NCBI RefSeq assembly: GCF_004571025.1
Contig: NZ_SPQT01000002.1
Span: 620,001-684,000 of the forward strand
Reading direction: 5' to 3'
DNA length: 64,000 nt
Origin: Bradyrhizobium niftali
GTDB lineage: Bacteria; Pseudomonadota; Alphaproteobacteria; Rhizobiales; Xanthobacteraceae
The stretch's first letter is position 1; the number at the start of each line of letters is the position of its first letter. The notes under the pieces are model-generated. The model did not search any database, was not told the DNA's origin, and worked only from the letters and a program-made list of their open reading frames with translations. Position numbers and translations under genes: made by a program. Below, piece after piece: positions 1 through 9,898 of this stretch.

Positions 1-1190
1 AGGCTGCCCCGCATGAGTTTCGTCACGTAGAGCTTGATGGCTTCATCCAGGCCGTCGACGACATTGTCCATCTTCGAGACCTGGTCCACCAGGGCCCGGT
101 CGCCCGTCATCATCGCGGCCATGACCTTGCGCAGCATCACCTCGACGAAGTCGCCCATCCGCAGCGTCTCGCGGGCGGCGTCGGCAAGCGCCAGCGATGG
201 CGTCTCCAGCGCGGTCTCGTCGAGATAGCGCGGCCGGGCCGGGTCGGTCTCCTGCACGCGATCGGGCAAGAGGCGGGTCAACAGGCGCGACATGGTGTCG
301 AGCAGACCGATGAAGATGATGGCGGTGCCGACATTGAAGGCGATGTGAAAGGCCGCCGTCATCCTGGCGAGATCCGGCTGCCAGGCGTGCATGTGCCCGG
401 CGATCACGTTCAGAAATGGCAGCACCAGGGCAATCCCGACCACGCGGTTGACGAGATTGCCGACCGGCAGGCGGTAGCTCGCGGGATCGTCGCGCCTGGC
501 CCCTTCGAACACGGGGTTGATGGCGCTGCCGAGATTGGCCCCCAGCACCAATGCCAGCGCTGCATAAGGCGTGATGAACTGCGAATAGGCCAGCGACATG
601 ATCAGCAGCACGCTGGCCACGCTCGAATGCACCGCCCAGGTGACGAGCGCCGCGACGACGATGCACAGAATGGGATCACCCGTGATCGCCGCCATCGCGA
701 CGCGCACGCCGGGCGCATTCTCGGCCGGCGCCAGCGTGTCGAGCAGGATGTGCAGCGACAGCAGCATCAATCCGAGGCCGATGCAGACGCGGCCGATGTC
801 CTTGATCCGCGAGCGCGGTCCGGAGCGGAAGGCGACGAGGCCGAGCACGAACAGCACCGGCGCGACAGCGGCGATGTTGAACGAGAGCACCTGCACGATC
901 AGCGTCGTGCCGACATTGGCCCCCAGCATGATGGCAAGCGCGGCGGCGAGGCTGACGAGGCCTTCGGCGGTGAACGAACTGGTGATCAGGGCGGTCGCGG
1001 TGCTGCTCTGGAGCAGCGCGGTGAGCCCGAGGCCGGCGGCAAAGGCGCTGACGCGGTTGCCGAGCGCCTTGCCGAGCAGGCGGCGGAGGTCCGGGCCGAA
1101 GGCGCGCAGGATCCCGCTGTGGACCATGTGCAGGCCCCACAACAACAGCGCCACGCCGCCCATCAGATCGAGCAGAACCAACGTTCCCAT
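1..1190 (-). CDS. Na/Pi cotransporter family protein (C-terminus cut by window edge)
   Basis: Reading the minus strand from the ATG at 1188-1190 gives 396 uninterrupted codons that run off the window start. The visible protein begins MGTLVLLDLMGGVALLLWGL and is a polytopic membrane protein with two Na/Pi-cotransporter repeats. Each repeat carries the typical QSSTAT- or HSSVAS-like motif: GLTALLQSSTATALITSSF in the first and AVHSSVASVLLIMSLAYSQF in the second. After about residue 310 the sequence becomes a soluble PhoU-like helical region (VDQVSKMDNVVDGLDEAIKL). The family, related to NptA and YjbB, moves phosphate with sodium across the inner membrane. Bacterial members with a PhoU-like tail are usually 540-560 residues long, so roughly a quarter is missing here. 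Substrate is inferred from family only. Confidence 0.85.
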   Translation of the reverse strand, partial: MGTLVLLDLMGGVALLLWGLHMVHSGILRAFGPDLRRLLGKALGNRVSAFAAGLGLTALLQSSTATALITSSFTAEGLVSLAAALAIMLGANVGTTLIVQVLSFNIAAVAPVLFVLGLVAFRSGPRSRIKDIGRVCIGLGLMLLSLHILLDTLAPAENAPGVRVAMAAITGDPILCIVVAALVTWAVHSSVASVLLIMSLAYSQFITPYAALALVLGANLGSAINPVFEGARRDDPASYRLPVGNLVNRVVGIALVLPFLNVIAGHMHAWQPDLARMTAAFHIAFNVGTAIIFIGLLDTMSRLLTRLLPDRVQETDPARPRYLDETALETPSLALADAARETLRMGDFVEVMLRKVMAAMMTGDRALVDQVSKMDNVVDGLDEAIKLYVTKLMRGS

Positions 1191-1344
1191 GCTCCGTGTC
1201 CGGACTAGAGTCGATTGGTGAAGCTAGCGCCAAATGCTTGAGGTTCAAACCATTTGTTGGCGCGTCGGCGTTAACGTTTGCGATGGCGGCGCGTTCCCGA
1301 GGCGCGGATGCCGCGTCCTCAGGCGCGATGCCTTGTGAGCAGGC

Positions 1345-2529
1345 TCACATTGCTGCTTTGAGGGCAGCGAAGCCGCGATCGAGATCGGCCTTGAGGTCGT
1401 CGGTGCTTTCGAGTCCGATGTGGAGACGCAAGGTAGGGCCACCCGGCGCCCACTTGGTCGCGGTGCGATAGCCGTCGCAGTCGAAGGGAATCGCAAGGCT
1501 CTCGAAGCCGCCCCAGGAGAAGCCCATGCCGAACAGCTTGAGCGTGTTGAGCATGGTGTCGACGGCCTGCTGCGGCGCCGGCTTCAGCACGATGCTGAAC
1601 AGGCCCGAGGCGCCGGTGAAGTCGCGCTTCCAGATGGCGTGACCCGGATCGGTCTCGAGCCCGGGATGCAGCACGCGCGCGACCTCGGGACGGGCGGCGA
1701 GCCAGCGCGCCATGTCGAGGCCGGAACGATGATGCTGGGCGAGCCGCACCGACAGCGTGCGCAGGCCGCGCAGCGCCAGGAAGACGTCGTCGGGGCCGGC
1801 GCAGACGCCGAGCAGGCGGATGCCCTCGGCAATCTGCGGCCAGGCCTTGGCGTTGGCCGAGATGGTGCCGAACATGATGTCGGAATGGCCGCCGATATAT
1901 TTGGTCGCCGCCTGCATGCTGATGTCGACACCCTGCTCGAGCGAGCGGTGATAGAGCGGGGTGGCCCAGGTGTTGTCGTCGATGACGAGCGCGTCGCGGG
2001 CATGCGCGACCTCGGCGATGGCGCGGATGTCGGGCATCTCGAACGATTGCGAGCCCGGCGCCTCCGCCAGCACCGCGCGGGTGTTGGGCTTGAACAGCTT
2101 GTCGATGCCGGCGCCGATCAGCGGATCGAAATAGGTGGTCTCGACGCCGTAGCGGGCGAGCATGCCGTTGCAGAAATTGCGCGAGGGCCGATAGACGTTG
2201 TCGCAGACCAGAATGTGGTCGCCGGTCTTCAGCACCGAGAGCAGGGTGGTGGAGATCGCCGACAGCCCCGACGGCACGATGCCGACGCCGGCGCATTGCG
2301 GCCCCTCCAACGCCATCAGCGTGTCCTGAAAAGCCCTGGTCGTCGGGGTGCCGTGGCGGCCGTAGGTGAACTCGCCGCGATGGGCATGCAGGTCCTCGGC
2401 GGTCGGATAGAGCACGGTCGAGCCGTGGAACACCGGCGGATTGACGAACCCCTTCTGCGCCTTGGTGTCGCGGCCGGAGGTCACCAGCCGGGTCTCGGCC
2501 TGCTGCTGGGAGGGGGGCGAGGAATCCAT
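1345..2529 (-). CDS. metC: Cystathionine beta-lyase-like PLP enzyme
   Basis: A 394-residue enzyme of the Cys/Met-metabolism PLP family (fold type I). The PLP lysine is K210 in QAATKYIGGHSD, the typical sequence around the Schiff-base lysine. An upstream PLP-phosphate region is visible at GIVPSGLSAISTTLL, and length is normal. Proteobacterial proteins of this type cleave cystathionine to homocysteine, pyruvate and ammonia in methionine synthesis. Cystathionine gamma-synthase or another C-S lyase cannot be excluded by reading alone. The start was placed at the ATG at 2527-2529 (MDSSPPSQQQ) because the 34 codons upstream read like noise. It is divergent from aapJ, with a 380-bp gap. Confidence 0.85.
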   Translation of the reverse strand: MDSSPPSQQQAETRLVTSGRDTKAQKGFVNPPVFHGSTVLYPTAEDLHAHRGEFTYGRHGTPTTRAFQDTLMALEGPQCAGVGIVPSGLSAISTTLLSVLKTGDHILVCDNVYRPSRNFCNGMLARYGVETTYFDPLIGAGIDKLFKPNTRAVLAEAPGSQSFEMPDIRAIAEVAHARDALVIDDNTWATPLYHRSLEQGVDISMQAATKYIGGHSDIMFGTISANAKAWPQIAEGIRLLGVCAGPDDVFLALRGLRTLSVRLAQHHRSGLDMARWLAARPEVARVLHPGLETDPGHAIWKRDFTGASGLFSIVLKPAPQQAVDTMLNTLKLFGMGFSWGGFESLAIPFDCDGYRTATKWAPGGPTLRLHIGLESTDDLKADLDRGFAALKAAM

Positions 2530-2909
2530 GCGTCTGCTTTCAAAACTGCGTTTCCGCCAGGCGCGATGCGCCCCGCGGGCCGGCCGAAAGGCCGCTGTCG
2601 TTAATAACAGAACACAGAAGAGTCCCGTCAACCCCTTGACCCGGCTCGCCAGTCGTTCTGTGATGCGCAGGTGCTATTCAGTCGCCGCATGTTGAGGGGC
2701 CTGCCGCGACCTTCGATCCATCGTCTGACCGGACCTTGCGCCACAGCCATAATGGCGGGCGCCTGCGGCGGGGATTAAGGTATGGCCTCCCGAGATCGGC
2801 GAGTGTTCGGCAAGGTTTTCCAGCATGACTCTTGCAAGGCTCACCCTGGCAGAGACGATCCTGAGACAACATTCCTGACCTTGAGACGACCTTGAAAGGC
2901 CTTCACCCC
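2530..2909. promoter_or_regulatory. Divergent intergenic region between metC and aapJ
   Basis: A 380-bp gap between two divergent genes, so it must hold promoters for both. On the plus strand, TTGACC at about 2636-2641 followed about 17 bases later by TGTGAT could be a sigma70-type pair, but this is weak. I saw no clear GG-N10-GC sigma54 element, no NtrC palindrome and no SAM-II riboswitch core. Two consecutive near-repeats (tgagacaac, tgagacgac) lie just before the aapJ start. Confidence 0.35.
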
Positions 2910-3926
2910 ATGAAACGCGTAACCCTGGCTCTCACCCTTGCTCTGGCCGCCGGCCTGACTGCCCAAGCCGCCGATGCGCAAACACTCAAGACCGTCAAGG
3001 ACCGGGGCACGCTGTCCTGCGGCGTCAGCCAGGGCCTGCCGGGCTTCTCCGCGCCCGACGACAAGGGCAACTGGACCGGGCTCGACGTCGACATCTGCCG
3101 TGCGATCGCGGCGGCCATCTTCAATGACCCGACCAAGGTCAAGTACGTGCCGACCTCGGCCAAGGACCGTTTCACGGCGCTGCAATCCGGCGAAATCGAC
3201 GTGCTCTCGCGCAACACCACCTGGACCATCTCGCGCGACACCTCGCTGGGCGCCAACTTCACCGGCGTGACCTATTATGACGGGCAGGGCTTCATGGTGA
3301 AGAAGTCGCTCAAGGTGAATTCCGCGCTCGAGCTCAACAGCGCCTCAGTCTGCGTGCAGACCGGCACCACCACCGAGCAGAATCTGGCCGACTACTTCAA
3401 GGCCAACAACATGAAATACGAGGTGATCGCGTTCGGCACCAACGACGAAACGGTCAAGGCCTATGAGGCCGGCCGCTGCGACGTCTTCACCACCGACCAG
3501 TCGGGCCTCTACGCCAACCGCCTCAAGCTCGCCAATCCCAATGACCACATGGTGCTGCCCGAGATCATCTCGAAGGAGCCGCTCGGCCCGATGGTGCGCC
3601 ACGGCGACGACCAGTGGTTCGACATCGTGAAATGGACGCTGTTCGCCCTCGTCACCACCGAAGAGCTCGGCGTGACCTCGAAGAACGTCGACGAGAAGGC
3701 GAAGCTGGAAAGCCCGGAGCTGAAGCGCGTGCTCGGCAGCGACGGCAATTTCGGCGAACAGCTCGGCCTGACCAAGGACTGGGTGATCCGGATCGTGAAG
3801 GCGGTCGGCAATTACGGCGAGGTGTTCGATCGCAACGTCGGCGCGGGCTCGCCGCTCGCCATCAACCGCGGTTTCAACAATCTCTGGAACAAGGGCGGTC
3901 TCCAGTACGCGCCGCCGATTCGCTGA
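2910..3926 (+). CDS. aapJ: General L-amino-acid ABC transporter, periplasmic binding protein
   Basis: A 338-residue periplasmic solute-binding protein, family 3 (polar amino acids). It starts with a Sec signal peptide (MKRVTLALTLALAAGLTAQA) and continues with the SBP-3 core, which includes DRGTLSCGVSQGLPGFSAPD and the amino-acid-contact segment RNTTWTISRD. Length and order match AapJ of Rhizobium and BztA of Rhodobacter, which feed broad-range L-amino-acid uptake. The ATG at 2910 is preferred over the in-frame TTG at 2892 because it sits directly before the signal peptide. It is the first gene of aapJQMP, with a 26-bp gap to aapQ. In rhizobia this system is usually under nitrogen control; no binding site was identified here. 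Confidence 0.93.
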   Translation: MKRVTLALTLALAAGLTAQAADAQTLKTVKDRGTLSCGVSQGLPGFSAPDDKGNWTGLDVDICRAIAAAIFNDPTKVKYVPTSAKDRFTALQSGEIDVLSRNTTWTISRDTSLGANFTGVTYYDGQGFMVKKSLKVNSALELNSASVCVQTGTTTEQNLADYFKANNMKYEVIAFGTNDETVKAYEAGRCDVFTTDQSGLYANRLKLANPNDHMVLPEIISKEPLGPMVRHGDDQWFDIVKWTLFALVTTEELGVTSKNVDEKAKLESPELKRVLGSDGNFGEQLGLTKDWVIRIVKAVGNYGEVFDRNVGAGSPLAINRGFNNLWNKGGLQYAPPIR

Positions 3927-3952
3927 TCCCGCTTGATCGGCGGTACGCGGCG

Positions 3953-5158
3953 ATGAGCACCGAGGCTCGAAAACCGCCGGCCCAGATCGCGCTAAAGATC
4001 AGGCGCATCCTGGGCGGCAAGGCAGGCTGGAACGGCGTCGCCGTCCAGTTTGCCTTTGCGGCGATCCTGGGCTGGATCGGCTATGAGATCGTCTCCAACG
4101 CCCGCGCCAATCTCGAAAACCAGCACATTGCCGCCGGCTTCGGCTTCCTCAGGAACAATGCCGGCTTCGACGTCAACCAGACCCTGATCCCCTACACCGG
4201 CTCGGACACATTCCTGCGCGTGTTCGTGGTCGGGCTCTTGAACACGCTCGTGGTCTCGGTGGTCGGCATCGTCTTCGCCACCCTGATCGGCTTCGTCGTC
4301 GCGCTGTGCCGGCTGTCGCCCAACTGGCTGCTGTCGCGCATCGGCGAGCTCTATGTCGAGATCATCCGCAACCTGCCGCTGCTGTTCCAGATCCTGTTCT
4401 GGTACCTGGCGGTGCTCGCGGCGCTGCCAAATCCGCGGCAGAGCATTTCGCTGCTCGGCATCGCCTTCGTCAGCAACCGCGGCCTCGTCATTCCCCGTCC
4501 GATCGGCGAGAGCGGGTTCGAGCCGTTCCTGGCGATGCTGGTCCTCGGCATCGTCGCATCGCTGGCATTGCGCTTCCATGCGCGGCGCGCACTGTTCCAG
4601 CGCGGGCAGGTGATCCGGATCTGGCCTTATGTGCTGGGCCTGCTGTTCGGACTGCCGCTGGTCACGATGCTGATCTTCGGTCTGCCCTTCACCTTCGAGC
4701 TGCCGCAGCTCAAGGGCTTCAATTTTGCCGGCGGCTCGCGGATCATCCCGGAGTTCGTGGCGCTGACAGTCGCCTTGTCGACCTATACCGCCGCCTTCAT
4801 CGCCGAGATCGTGCGCGCCGGCATCCTGTCCGTGCACAAGGGACAGATGGAGGCGGGGTCATCGCTGGGCCTCAGCCGCGGCACCACGCTCCGGCTGATC
4901 GTCGTGCCGCAGGCGATGCGCGTGATCGTGCCGCCGCTGACCAACCAGTATCTCAACCTCACCAAGAACTCCTCGCTTGCCGTCGCCATCGGCTATCCTG
5001 ACCTGGTGTCGGTGTTCGCCGGCACCTCGCTGAGCCAGACTGGACAGGCGATCGAGATCATCGCCATGACGATGGGCGTCTATCTCTTGATCTCGCTCGT
5101 CACCAGCGCCGTCATGAGCGTCTACGGTTGGCGCGTCAGCCGGAGTCTGGGCGCATGA
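3953..5158 (+). CDS. aapQ: General L-amino-acid ABC transporter permease AapQ
   Basis: A 401-residue inner-membrane permease of the HisMQ type. One N-terminal membrane segment ([20 protein letters not shown]) is followed by a large periplasmic loop, which is typical of AapQ and BztB, and then the permease core. The EAA loop that docks the ATPase is visible at [14 protein letters not shown]. The ATG at 3953 fits the family N-terminus ([20 protein letters not shown]). The stop overlaps the aapM start as ATGA at 5155-5158, implying translational coupling. AapQ and AapM probably form the heterodimeric channel. Confidence 0.92.
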   Translation: MSTEARKPPAQIALKIRRILGGKAGWNGVAVQFAFAAILGWIGYEIVSNARANLENQHIAAGFGFLRNNAGFDVNQTLIPYTGSDTFLRVFVVGLLNTLVVSVVGIVFATLIGFVVALCRLSPNWLLSRIGELYVEIIRNLPLLFQILFWYLAVLAALPNPRQSISLLGIAFVSNRGLVIPRPIGESGFEPFLAMLVLGIVASLALRFHARRALFQRGQVIRIWPYVLGLLFGLPLVTMLIFGLPFTFELPQLKGFNFAGGSRIIPEFVALTVALSTYTAAFIAEIVRAGILSVHKGQMEAGSSLGLSRGTTLRLIVVPQAMRVIVPPLTNQYLNLTKNSSLAVAIGYPDLVSVFAGTSLSQTGQAIEIIAMTMGVYLLISLVTSAVMSVYGWRVSRSLGA

Positions 5159-6675
5159 CCGACATCACCTCGTCCACCTTCGTCCGCCGGAACCTGCTCA
5201 CCGAGCGTCCCGCGCCGGTGAAGACCACGGGCTTCGTCGGCCTGATGCGCACGCGCCTGTTCAACTCGCCGACCAACATTCTGCTCACGATCGTGGGCGC
5301 CTTGCTGCTCTGGTTCACCATCATTCCCTCGGTCAGGTTCCTGCTGGTCGATGCGGTCTGGGCCGGCACGGATCGCACGGCCTGCCTGACCGAGAATGCC
5401 GGATTTGTGGTCGGCGCCTGCTGGCCCTACATCCAGGCCAAGCTGCCGCAACTGATCTACGGCTTCTACCCAGAGGCCGAGCGCTGGCGGGTCAACCTCA
5501 CGCTCTTCCTGGCGGCGGCTCTGCTGGTGCCGCTGCTGGTTCCGCGCCTGCCGTCGAAAGGGCTGAACGCCGGCCTGTTCTTCTTCGCCTTTCCGGTGGT
5601 TGCATTCTTCTTGCTGCATGGCGGCGGCATCTCGGGCTTCGGCCTGAGCTGGACGGCCGGCATCCTGCAATTGTTCGACGACAGCATCATCGGGGCAGGG
5701 CAGGTCCTGCTCAATCTCAGCAAGACGTCGGCCATGGCCCCGCTGCTGTGGGTCATCGGCAACCTCGTCGTCCTTGTCGGCACGGCGATCTACTGGCTGA
5801 TCTTTCCGCTGACCTCGCTGCGCGATCAGCTCCAGGGCACGGGCCAGTCGGTCTGGGCCGATTTCGCCATCACCGCCGTGATCGTCTCGCTGATCGCCTT
5901 TGTCCTCGGCGGCGGCGTACGTACCGGCTGGCGCGCGCTCGCATCGAGCTTTGCCACCTTCGTCGCCATCGCGATCGTGATCAAGCTGATGGGGCTCGAT
6001 CATGGCGGGCTGCCGATCGTGCAGACAGGCCTGTGGGGCGGCCTGCTGGTGACGCTGGTGGTCTCCGTCACCGGCATCGTCACCTCGCTGCCGATCGGCA
6101 TCGCATTGGCGCTCGGCCGCCGCTCCACCATTCCGCTGATCCGGATCTTCTCGATCGCCTTCATCGAGTTCTGGCGCGGCGTGCCGCTGATCACCGTGCT
6201 GTTCTTCGCCACCTACATGCTGCCTCTGTTCCTGCCCGGCAATTTCACGGTCGACGGCCTGGTGCGCGCGCTGGTCGGCATCGCGCTGTTCACGGGCGCC
6301 TATCAGGCCGAGAACGTCCGAGGCGGGCTCGCTGCTATCCCGCGCGGGCAGGGCGAGGCCGCGGCCGCCCTGGGTCTGTCCTGGTGGAAGACGACCTCGC
6401 TGATCGTGCTGCCGCAGGCGCTGCGCCACGTCATTCCGAACCTCGTCAACAGCTTCATCTCGCTGTTCAAGGACACCTCGCTGGTCTCGATCGTGGCGCT
6501 GTTCGACCTCCTGGGCTCGCTCAGGGCCTCGTTCTCGGATCCGAAATGGTCGACGCCGTCCACCGCGTTCACGGGCTTTGCCTTCGCGGGGATCATCTAT
6601 TTTCTGTTCTGCTTCGGAATGTCGCGCTACTCGCTGTTCGTCGAGCACCGCCTCAACGCCCACCGCCGCACCTGA
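5155..6675 (+). CDS. aapM: General L-amino-acid ABC transporter permease AapM
   Basis: A 506-residue inner-membrane permease, longer than AapQ, with several extra N-terminal membrane helices before the HisMQ-type core in the last 220 residues. The EAA docking loop is visible at [16 protein letters not shown]. The start ATG overlaps the aapQ stop. The N-terminal extension, including a region with [14 protein letters not shown], is a known feature of AapM and BztC. It partners AapQ in the membrane and AapP in the cytoplasm. The following gene, aapP, begins 11 bp later. Confidence 0.92.
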   Translation: MTDITSSTFVRRNLLTERPAPVKTTGFVGLMRTRLFNSPTNILLTIVGALLLWFTIIPSVRFLLVDAVWAGTDRTACLTENAGFVVGACWPYIQAKLPQLIYGFYPEAERWRVNLTLFLAAALLVPLLVPRLPSKGLNAGLFFFAFPVVAFFLLHGGGISGFGLSWTAGILQLFDDSIIGAGQVLLNLSKTSAMAPLLWVIGNLVVLVGTAIYWLIFPLTSLRDQLQGTGQSVWADFAITAVIVSLIAFVLGGGVRTGWRALASSFATFVAIAIVIKLMGLDHGGLPIVQTGLWGGLLVTLVVSVTGIVTSLPIGIALALGRRSTIPLIRIFSIAFIEFWRGVPLITVLFFATYMLPLFLPGNFTVDGLVRALVGIALFTGAYQAENVRGGLAAIPRGQGEAAAALGLSWWKTTSLIVLPQALRHVIPNLVNSFISLFKDTSLVSIVALFDLLGSLRASFSDPKWSTPSTAFTGFAFAGIIYFLFCFGMSRYSLFVEHRLNAHRRT

Positions 6676-6686
6676 TCGAGGCCACC

Positions 6687-7424
6687 ATGTCCGACCCCAT
6701 CGTCAAGATTTCCGGCCTGAACAAATGGTACGGCGAATTTCACGTCCTGCGCGATATCGACCTCGAGGTGAAGAAGGGCGAGCGCATCGTGATCTGCGGG
6801 CCCTCGGGCTCCGGCAAGTCCACGCTGATTCGCTGCATCAATGCGCTGGAGGAATTCCAGGAGGGCGAGATCGTCGTCGATGGCATCGAGCTCGGGCCGA
6901 ACCTCAAGCATGTCGACGCCGTGCGCCGCGAGGTCGGCATGGTGTTCCAGAGCTTCAACCTGTTCCCGCATCTGACGGTTCTGGACAATTGCACACTGGC
7001 GCCGATCTGGGTCCGCAACATCCCCAAGAGGGATGCCGAGGCGACCGCGATGAAATTCCTGGAGCGGGTCAAGATCCCGCACCAGGCCAACAAGTTTCCG
7101 GGCCAGATGTCCGGCGGCCAGCAGCAGCGCGTTGCGATCGCGCGGGCGCTGACGATGAATCCCAAGGTGATGCTGTTCGATGAGCCGACTTCGGCGCTCG
7201 ACCCCGAGATGGTCAAGGAGGTGCTCGACACCATGGTCGACCTCGCCGAGGAGGGCATGACCATGCTGGTCGTCACCCACGAGATGGGATTTGCCCGCGA
7301 GGTCGCCAACCGCGTCGTGTTCATGGACGCCGGCCAGATCATCGAGGCCAACACCCCGAACGAGTTCTTTGCGGCCCCCCAGCACGCCCGCACAAAACTG
7401 TTCCTGAGCCAGATTTTGCGGTGA
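6687..7424 (+). CDS. aapP: General L-amino-acid ABC transporter ATP-binding protein
   Basis: A 245-residue ABC ATPase of the polar-amino-acid class that powers AapQM. Walker A is GPSGSGKST at residues 38-46. The signature is [15 protein letters not shown] at about 141-155, Walker B is [12 protein letters not shown] at 161-172, and the switch histidine is H198 in VTHEMG. The ATG at 6687 is used because the long reading frame upstream is only a shadow of aapM. It is the last gene of the operon. The 100-bp gap to the next gene contains a small GC-rich inverted repeat (aggcc/ggcct near 7440) but no T-run. Confidence 0.94.
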   Translation: MSDPIVKISGLNKWYGEFHVLRDIDLEVKKGERIVICGPSGSGKSTLIRCINALEEFQEGEIVVDGIELGPNLKHVDAVRREVGMVFQSFNLFPHLTVLDNCTLAPIWVRNIPKRDAEATAMKFLERVKIPHQANKFPGQMSGGQQQRVAIARALTMNPKVMLFDEPTSALDPEMVKEVLDTMVDLAEEGMTMLVVTHEMGFAREVANRVVFMDAGQIIEANTPNEFFAAPQHARTKLFLSQILR

Positions 7425-7479
7425 GCACCCGCAATCCGGAGGCCTCGCCGGCCTGACCGACCCACCAGCTTCGCACCAT

Positions 7480-7524
7480 GCGAATCAGCTTGCCTCTTTT
7501 CGGACCATCCTCCGGAGAGAGACC
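7480..7524 (+). promoter_or_regulatory. Leader of SPINDLY copy 1 (shared by the three copies)
   Basis: The sequence gcgaatcag...tccggagaga...cc immediately before the TTG start is repeated before the two downstream paralogues, at 9853-9898 and 12240-12283. It contains the Shine-Dalgarno-like ccggagag 8-10 bases before the TTG. Conservation of non-coding sequence ahead of each copy suggests that the duplication unit included the translation-initiation region. Confidence 0.6.
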
Positions 7525-9765
7525 TTGCAGAGCAGTGTCGGCGCGCGCGCATACCAGAATGCGCGTTTGGAAAAGAAGTTGAGGAAGCAGGCGGACGCCG
7601 TCATGTCCTTCGCGATCGAGGCGCTCGGGCAGGGCCGATTTGACGAGGTCGAGATACTCTGCCGCGAGATCTTGAAGGAGGTGCCGGATCATTTCCACGC
7701 CACGCACCTGCTCGGCCTCCGCGCGTTTGATGGCCGGCGGCTCGATGACGCGGAATTCCTGCTCGAGCGCGCGGTTGCGCTCGATCCGCGTTCGCCGGAC
7801 GCCCATAGCAATCTCGGGGCCGTGTATTTCGATCTCCAGAAATTCAAGGACGCCCGCGCATGCCAGGAGAAGGCCATTGCGCTGAAGCCGAATTGTCCGA
7901 TCACCCTGACCAATCTCGGCAATACGATGCTGCACCTCGGCCTCGCCAAGGAAGCGATCGGACTGCACGAACGCGCCATCAGGCTGAAGCCGGACTTTGC
8001 CGATGCATTCTGCAATCGTGGCATGGCGCAGCTGATGATCGGCGAGTTCGAACGCGCCGGGGAGAACTTCGATCGCGCCCTGTCGCTTCAGCCGAGCCAT
8101 GCGGAAGCGATCGCCGGCAAGGGCATGGTGAGCCTCGAGCTCCGGCATTTCGAGGCGGCGGAAGCCGCTCTCGACACAGCGCTCGCGCTCAAGCCGGGTT
8201 CACCGCGGATTCTGGTGCAGCGTGGACGGCTCTATCTGACTCTGTCCCGCCTGCAGCAGGCGGCGGCGGATTTCGACGCCGCGCTGGCGCAATCGCCACG
8301 GAACGAGCTCGCGCTGTGCTGGAGGGCGCAAGTCGACATCATGGTGAGGAACACGGCGGGGGCGATGGCGGGCGTCAAGACGCTGCTCGAGGTCAATCCG
8401 CAATCCGAGGCGGGAATGGCGCTCCTGGCCTCTTGCTATGCGAACCAGGGAGACATCGCGACGGCGCTCAAACATCTCGATGCGGCGCTGGCGATCGCGC
8501 CGGACTTTCCGGAGGCCATCGGGTACAAGATCTTCGTGCTGGATTACCTGCCCGAGGCCGATTTCGTGGTCCAGCAGGCGGCGCGGAAATACTGGTGGGA
8601 TCAGATCGGCGCCAAACTCCCGCAAAGGGCGCTGTCGCCGCGCAAGCTCGATCCGGACCGACAGATCGTGATCGGATATGTCGCTTCCGAATTCAGGCAG
8701 CATTCGGCGGCGTACTCCCTGTTGCCGGTGATGCGCCATCACGATCACGCCAAGTTCAAGATCGTCTGCTATTCCTGCTGGCCGTTGCAGGATGGGATGA
8801 CCGAGAATTTCAAGGCTTGCGCAGATGTCTGGGTCGAGGCCGCGCAGTTTTCGGACGACGAACTGGCCGATCGTATCCAGGCCGACGGGATCGATATTCT
8901 GATCGATGTGTCCGGACATACGACCGGCAGCAGGCTCCATGTCTTCGCCCGCAAGCCGGCCCCCATCCAGGTCACGGGTTTCGGTCACGCCACAGGTACG
9001 GGTCTTCAGACGATGGACTACGTGCTCGCGGATCCGATCTTCATTCCGCAATCGGCGCGTCATCTGCTGGCCGAAAAGGTCTATGACCTGCCGAGCCTGA
9101 TCACGATCGACCCCATCCTGGATGTGCCGCCGTCGGAGCTTCCCATGCTCCGGAATGGCTATGTGACCTTCGGCGTGTTCAACCGCATCTTCAAGATTTC
9201 CGACGAGGCCATGCGAGTGTGGTCGAAAGTGATGCGCGAGGTGACGGGATCGAAGATCATCATCAAGAACGGACTGCTCGACGATCCAATGCTGCGCGAC
9301 CGCCTGGTTGCGCGATTCGTGGCACAGGGCATCGCCGAGGAGAACGTCATCTGCATGGGTACGACCCCGCGCACCGACCATCTGCGGGCCTTTGCGAATG
9401 TGGACATTTCGCTCGATACTTTCCCGCAGAACGGCGGCATCAGCACCTGGGAATCCCTCTATGCGGGCGTTCCGGTCGTCGCCAAGCTCGGCAACGGCTC
9501 CTCATCGCGCGCCGGCGGATCGATCGTAGCGGCCGTCGGTCTTGGCGACTGGGTCGCCGATGACGACGAGGGCTATGCCGCGATCGCGTGCAAATATGCC
9601 GCCCAGCCCGCCCATCTGGCGAAGCTGCGCGCGGATCTGCCGGCTCAGATCACCAATTCACCCGCCGGCAACATCGAGATCTACACGCGTGAGGTCGAGG
9701 CGGGCTATCGCCAGTTCTGGCGCGACTATTGTGCCGCGGCCTCGGAAACCTGCGACGTTGCGTAG
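7525..9765 (+). CDS. TPR-SPINDLY O-GlcNAc-transferase-like protein, copy 1
   Basis: A 746-residue protein with TPR repeats at about residues 45-330 and a C-terminal SPINDLY/GT41 domain at about 370-740. TPR consensus is clear in ALDPRSPDAHSNLGAVYFDL. In the GT41 part I see DILIDVSGHTTGSR, APIQVTGFGHATGTG, VTFGVFNRIFKIS (lysine equivalent to the UDP-contacting lysine of OGT) and FPQNGGISTWESLYAGVPVV. There is no signal peptide, so it should act in the cytoplasm. The family transfers sugars to Ser/Thr of proteins; donor and targets are unknown here. Initiation is at a TTG with SD tccggagag. First of three tandem paralogues. Confidence 0.85.
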   Translation: MQSSVGARAYQNARLEKKLRKQADAVMSFAIEALGQGRFDEVEILCREILKEVPDHFHATHLLGLRAFDGRRLDDAEFLLERAVALDPRSPDAHSNLGAVYFDLQKFKDARACQEKAIALKPNCPITLTNLGNTMLHLGLAKEAIGLHERAIRLKPDFADAFCNRGMAQLMIGEFERAGENFDRALSLQPSHAEAIAGKGMVSLELRHFEAAEAALDTALALKPGSPRILVQRGRLYLTLSRLQQAAADFDAALAQSPRNELALCWRAQVDIMVRNTAGAMAGVKTLLEVNPQSEAGMALLASCYANQGDIATALKHLDAALAIAPDFPEAIGYKIFVLDYLPEADFVVQQAARKYWWDQIGAKLPQRALSPRKLDPDRQIVIGYVASEFRQHSAAYSLLPVMRHHDHAKFKIVCYSCWPLQDGMTENFKACADVWVEAAQFSDDELADRIQADGIDILIDVSGHTTGSRLHVFARKPAPIQVTGFGHATGTGLQTMDYVLADPIFIPQSARHLLAEKVYDLPSLITIDPILDVPPSELPMLRNGYVTFGVFNRIFKISDEAMRVWSKVMREVTGSKIIIKNGLLDDPMLRDRLVARFVAQGIAEENVICMGTTPRTDHLRAFANVDISLDTFPQNGGISTWESLYAGVPVVAKLGNGSSSRAGGSIVAAVGLGDWVADDDEGYAAIACKYAAQPAHLAKLRADLPAQITNSPAGNIEIYTREVEAGYRQFWRDYCAAASETCDVA

Positions 9766-9852
9766 GCAGGTCAGCCGCGCCGGACCGGGACGTTCAAAGC
9801 CCCGGGAAATCCCGGATGGGTTGCCGCTCCGGCTGACCGGCCGGCCTCGGCT

Positions 9853-9898
9853 GCGAATCAGTTAGACTCTCACCAAGGCCATCCTCCGGAGAGCAACC
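9853..9898 (+). promoter_or_regulatory. Leader of SPINDLY copy 2
   Basis: Second copy of the leader, gcgaatcagttag...tccggagag, ending at the TTG start. The preceding segment ctgaccggccgg is also shared with copy 3, so similarity between copies 2 and 3 extends roughly 70 bases upstream of the coding region. It carries the ribosome-binding site that decides the TTG start. Confidence 0.6.

Noticed and set aside
345..1208. Plus-strand frame of 287 codons over the Na/Pi transporter
   Set aside because: The minus strand gives a continuous membrane protein with two family repeats; the plus frame is its shadow.
2530..2909. SAM-type riboswitch ahead of metC
   Set aside because: I looked for the SAM-II core on the minus strand and found only GC-rich hairpins without the conserved bases.
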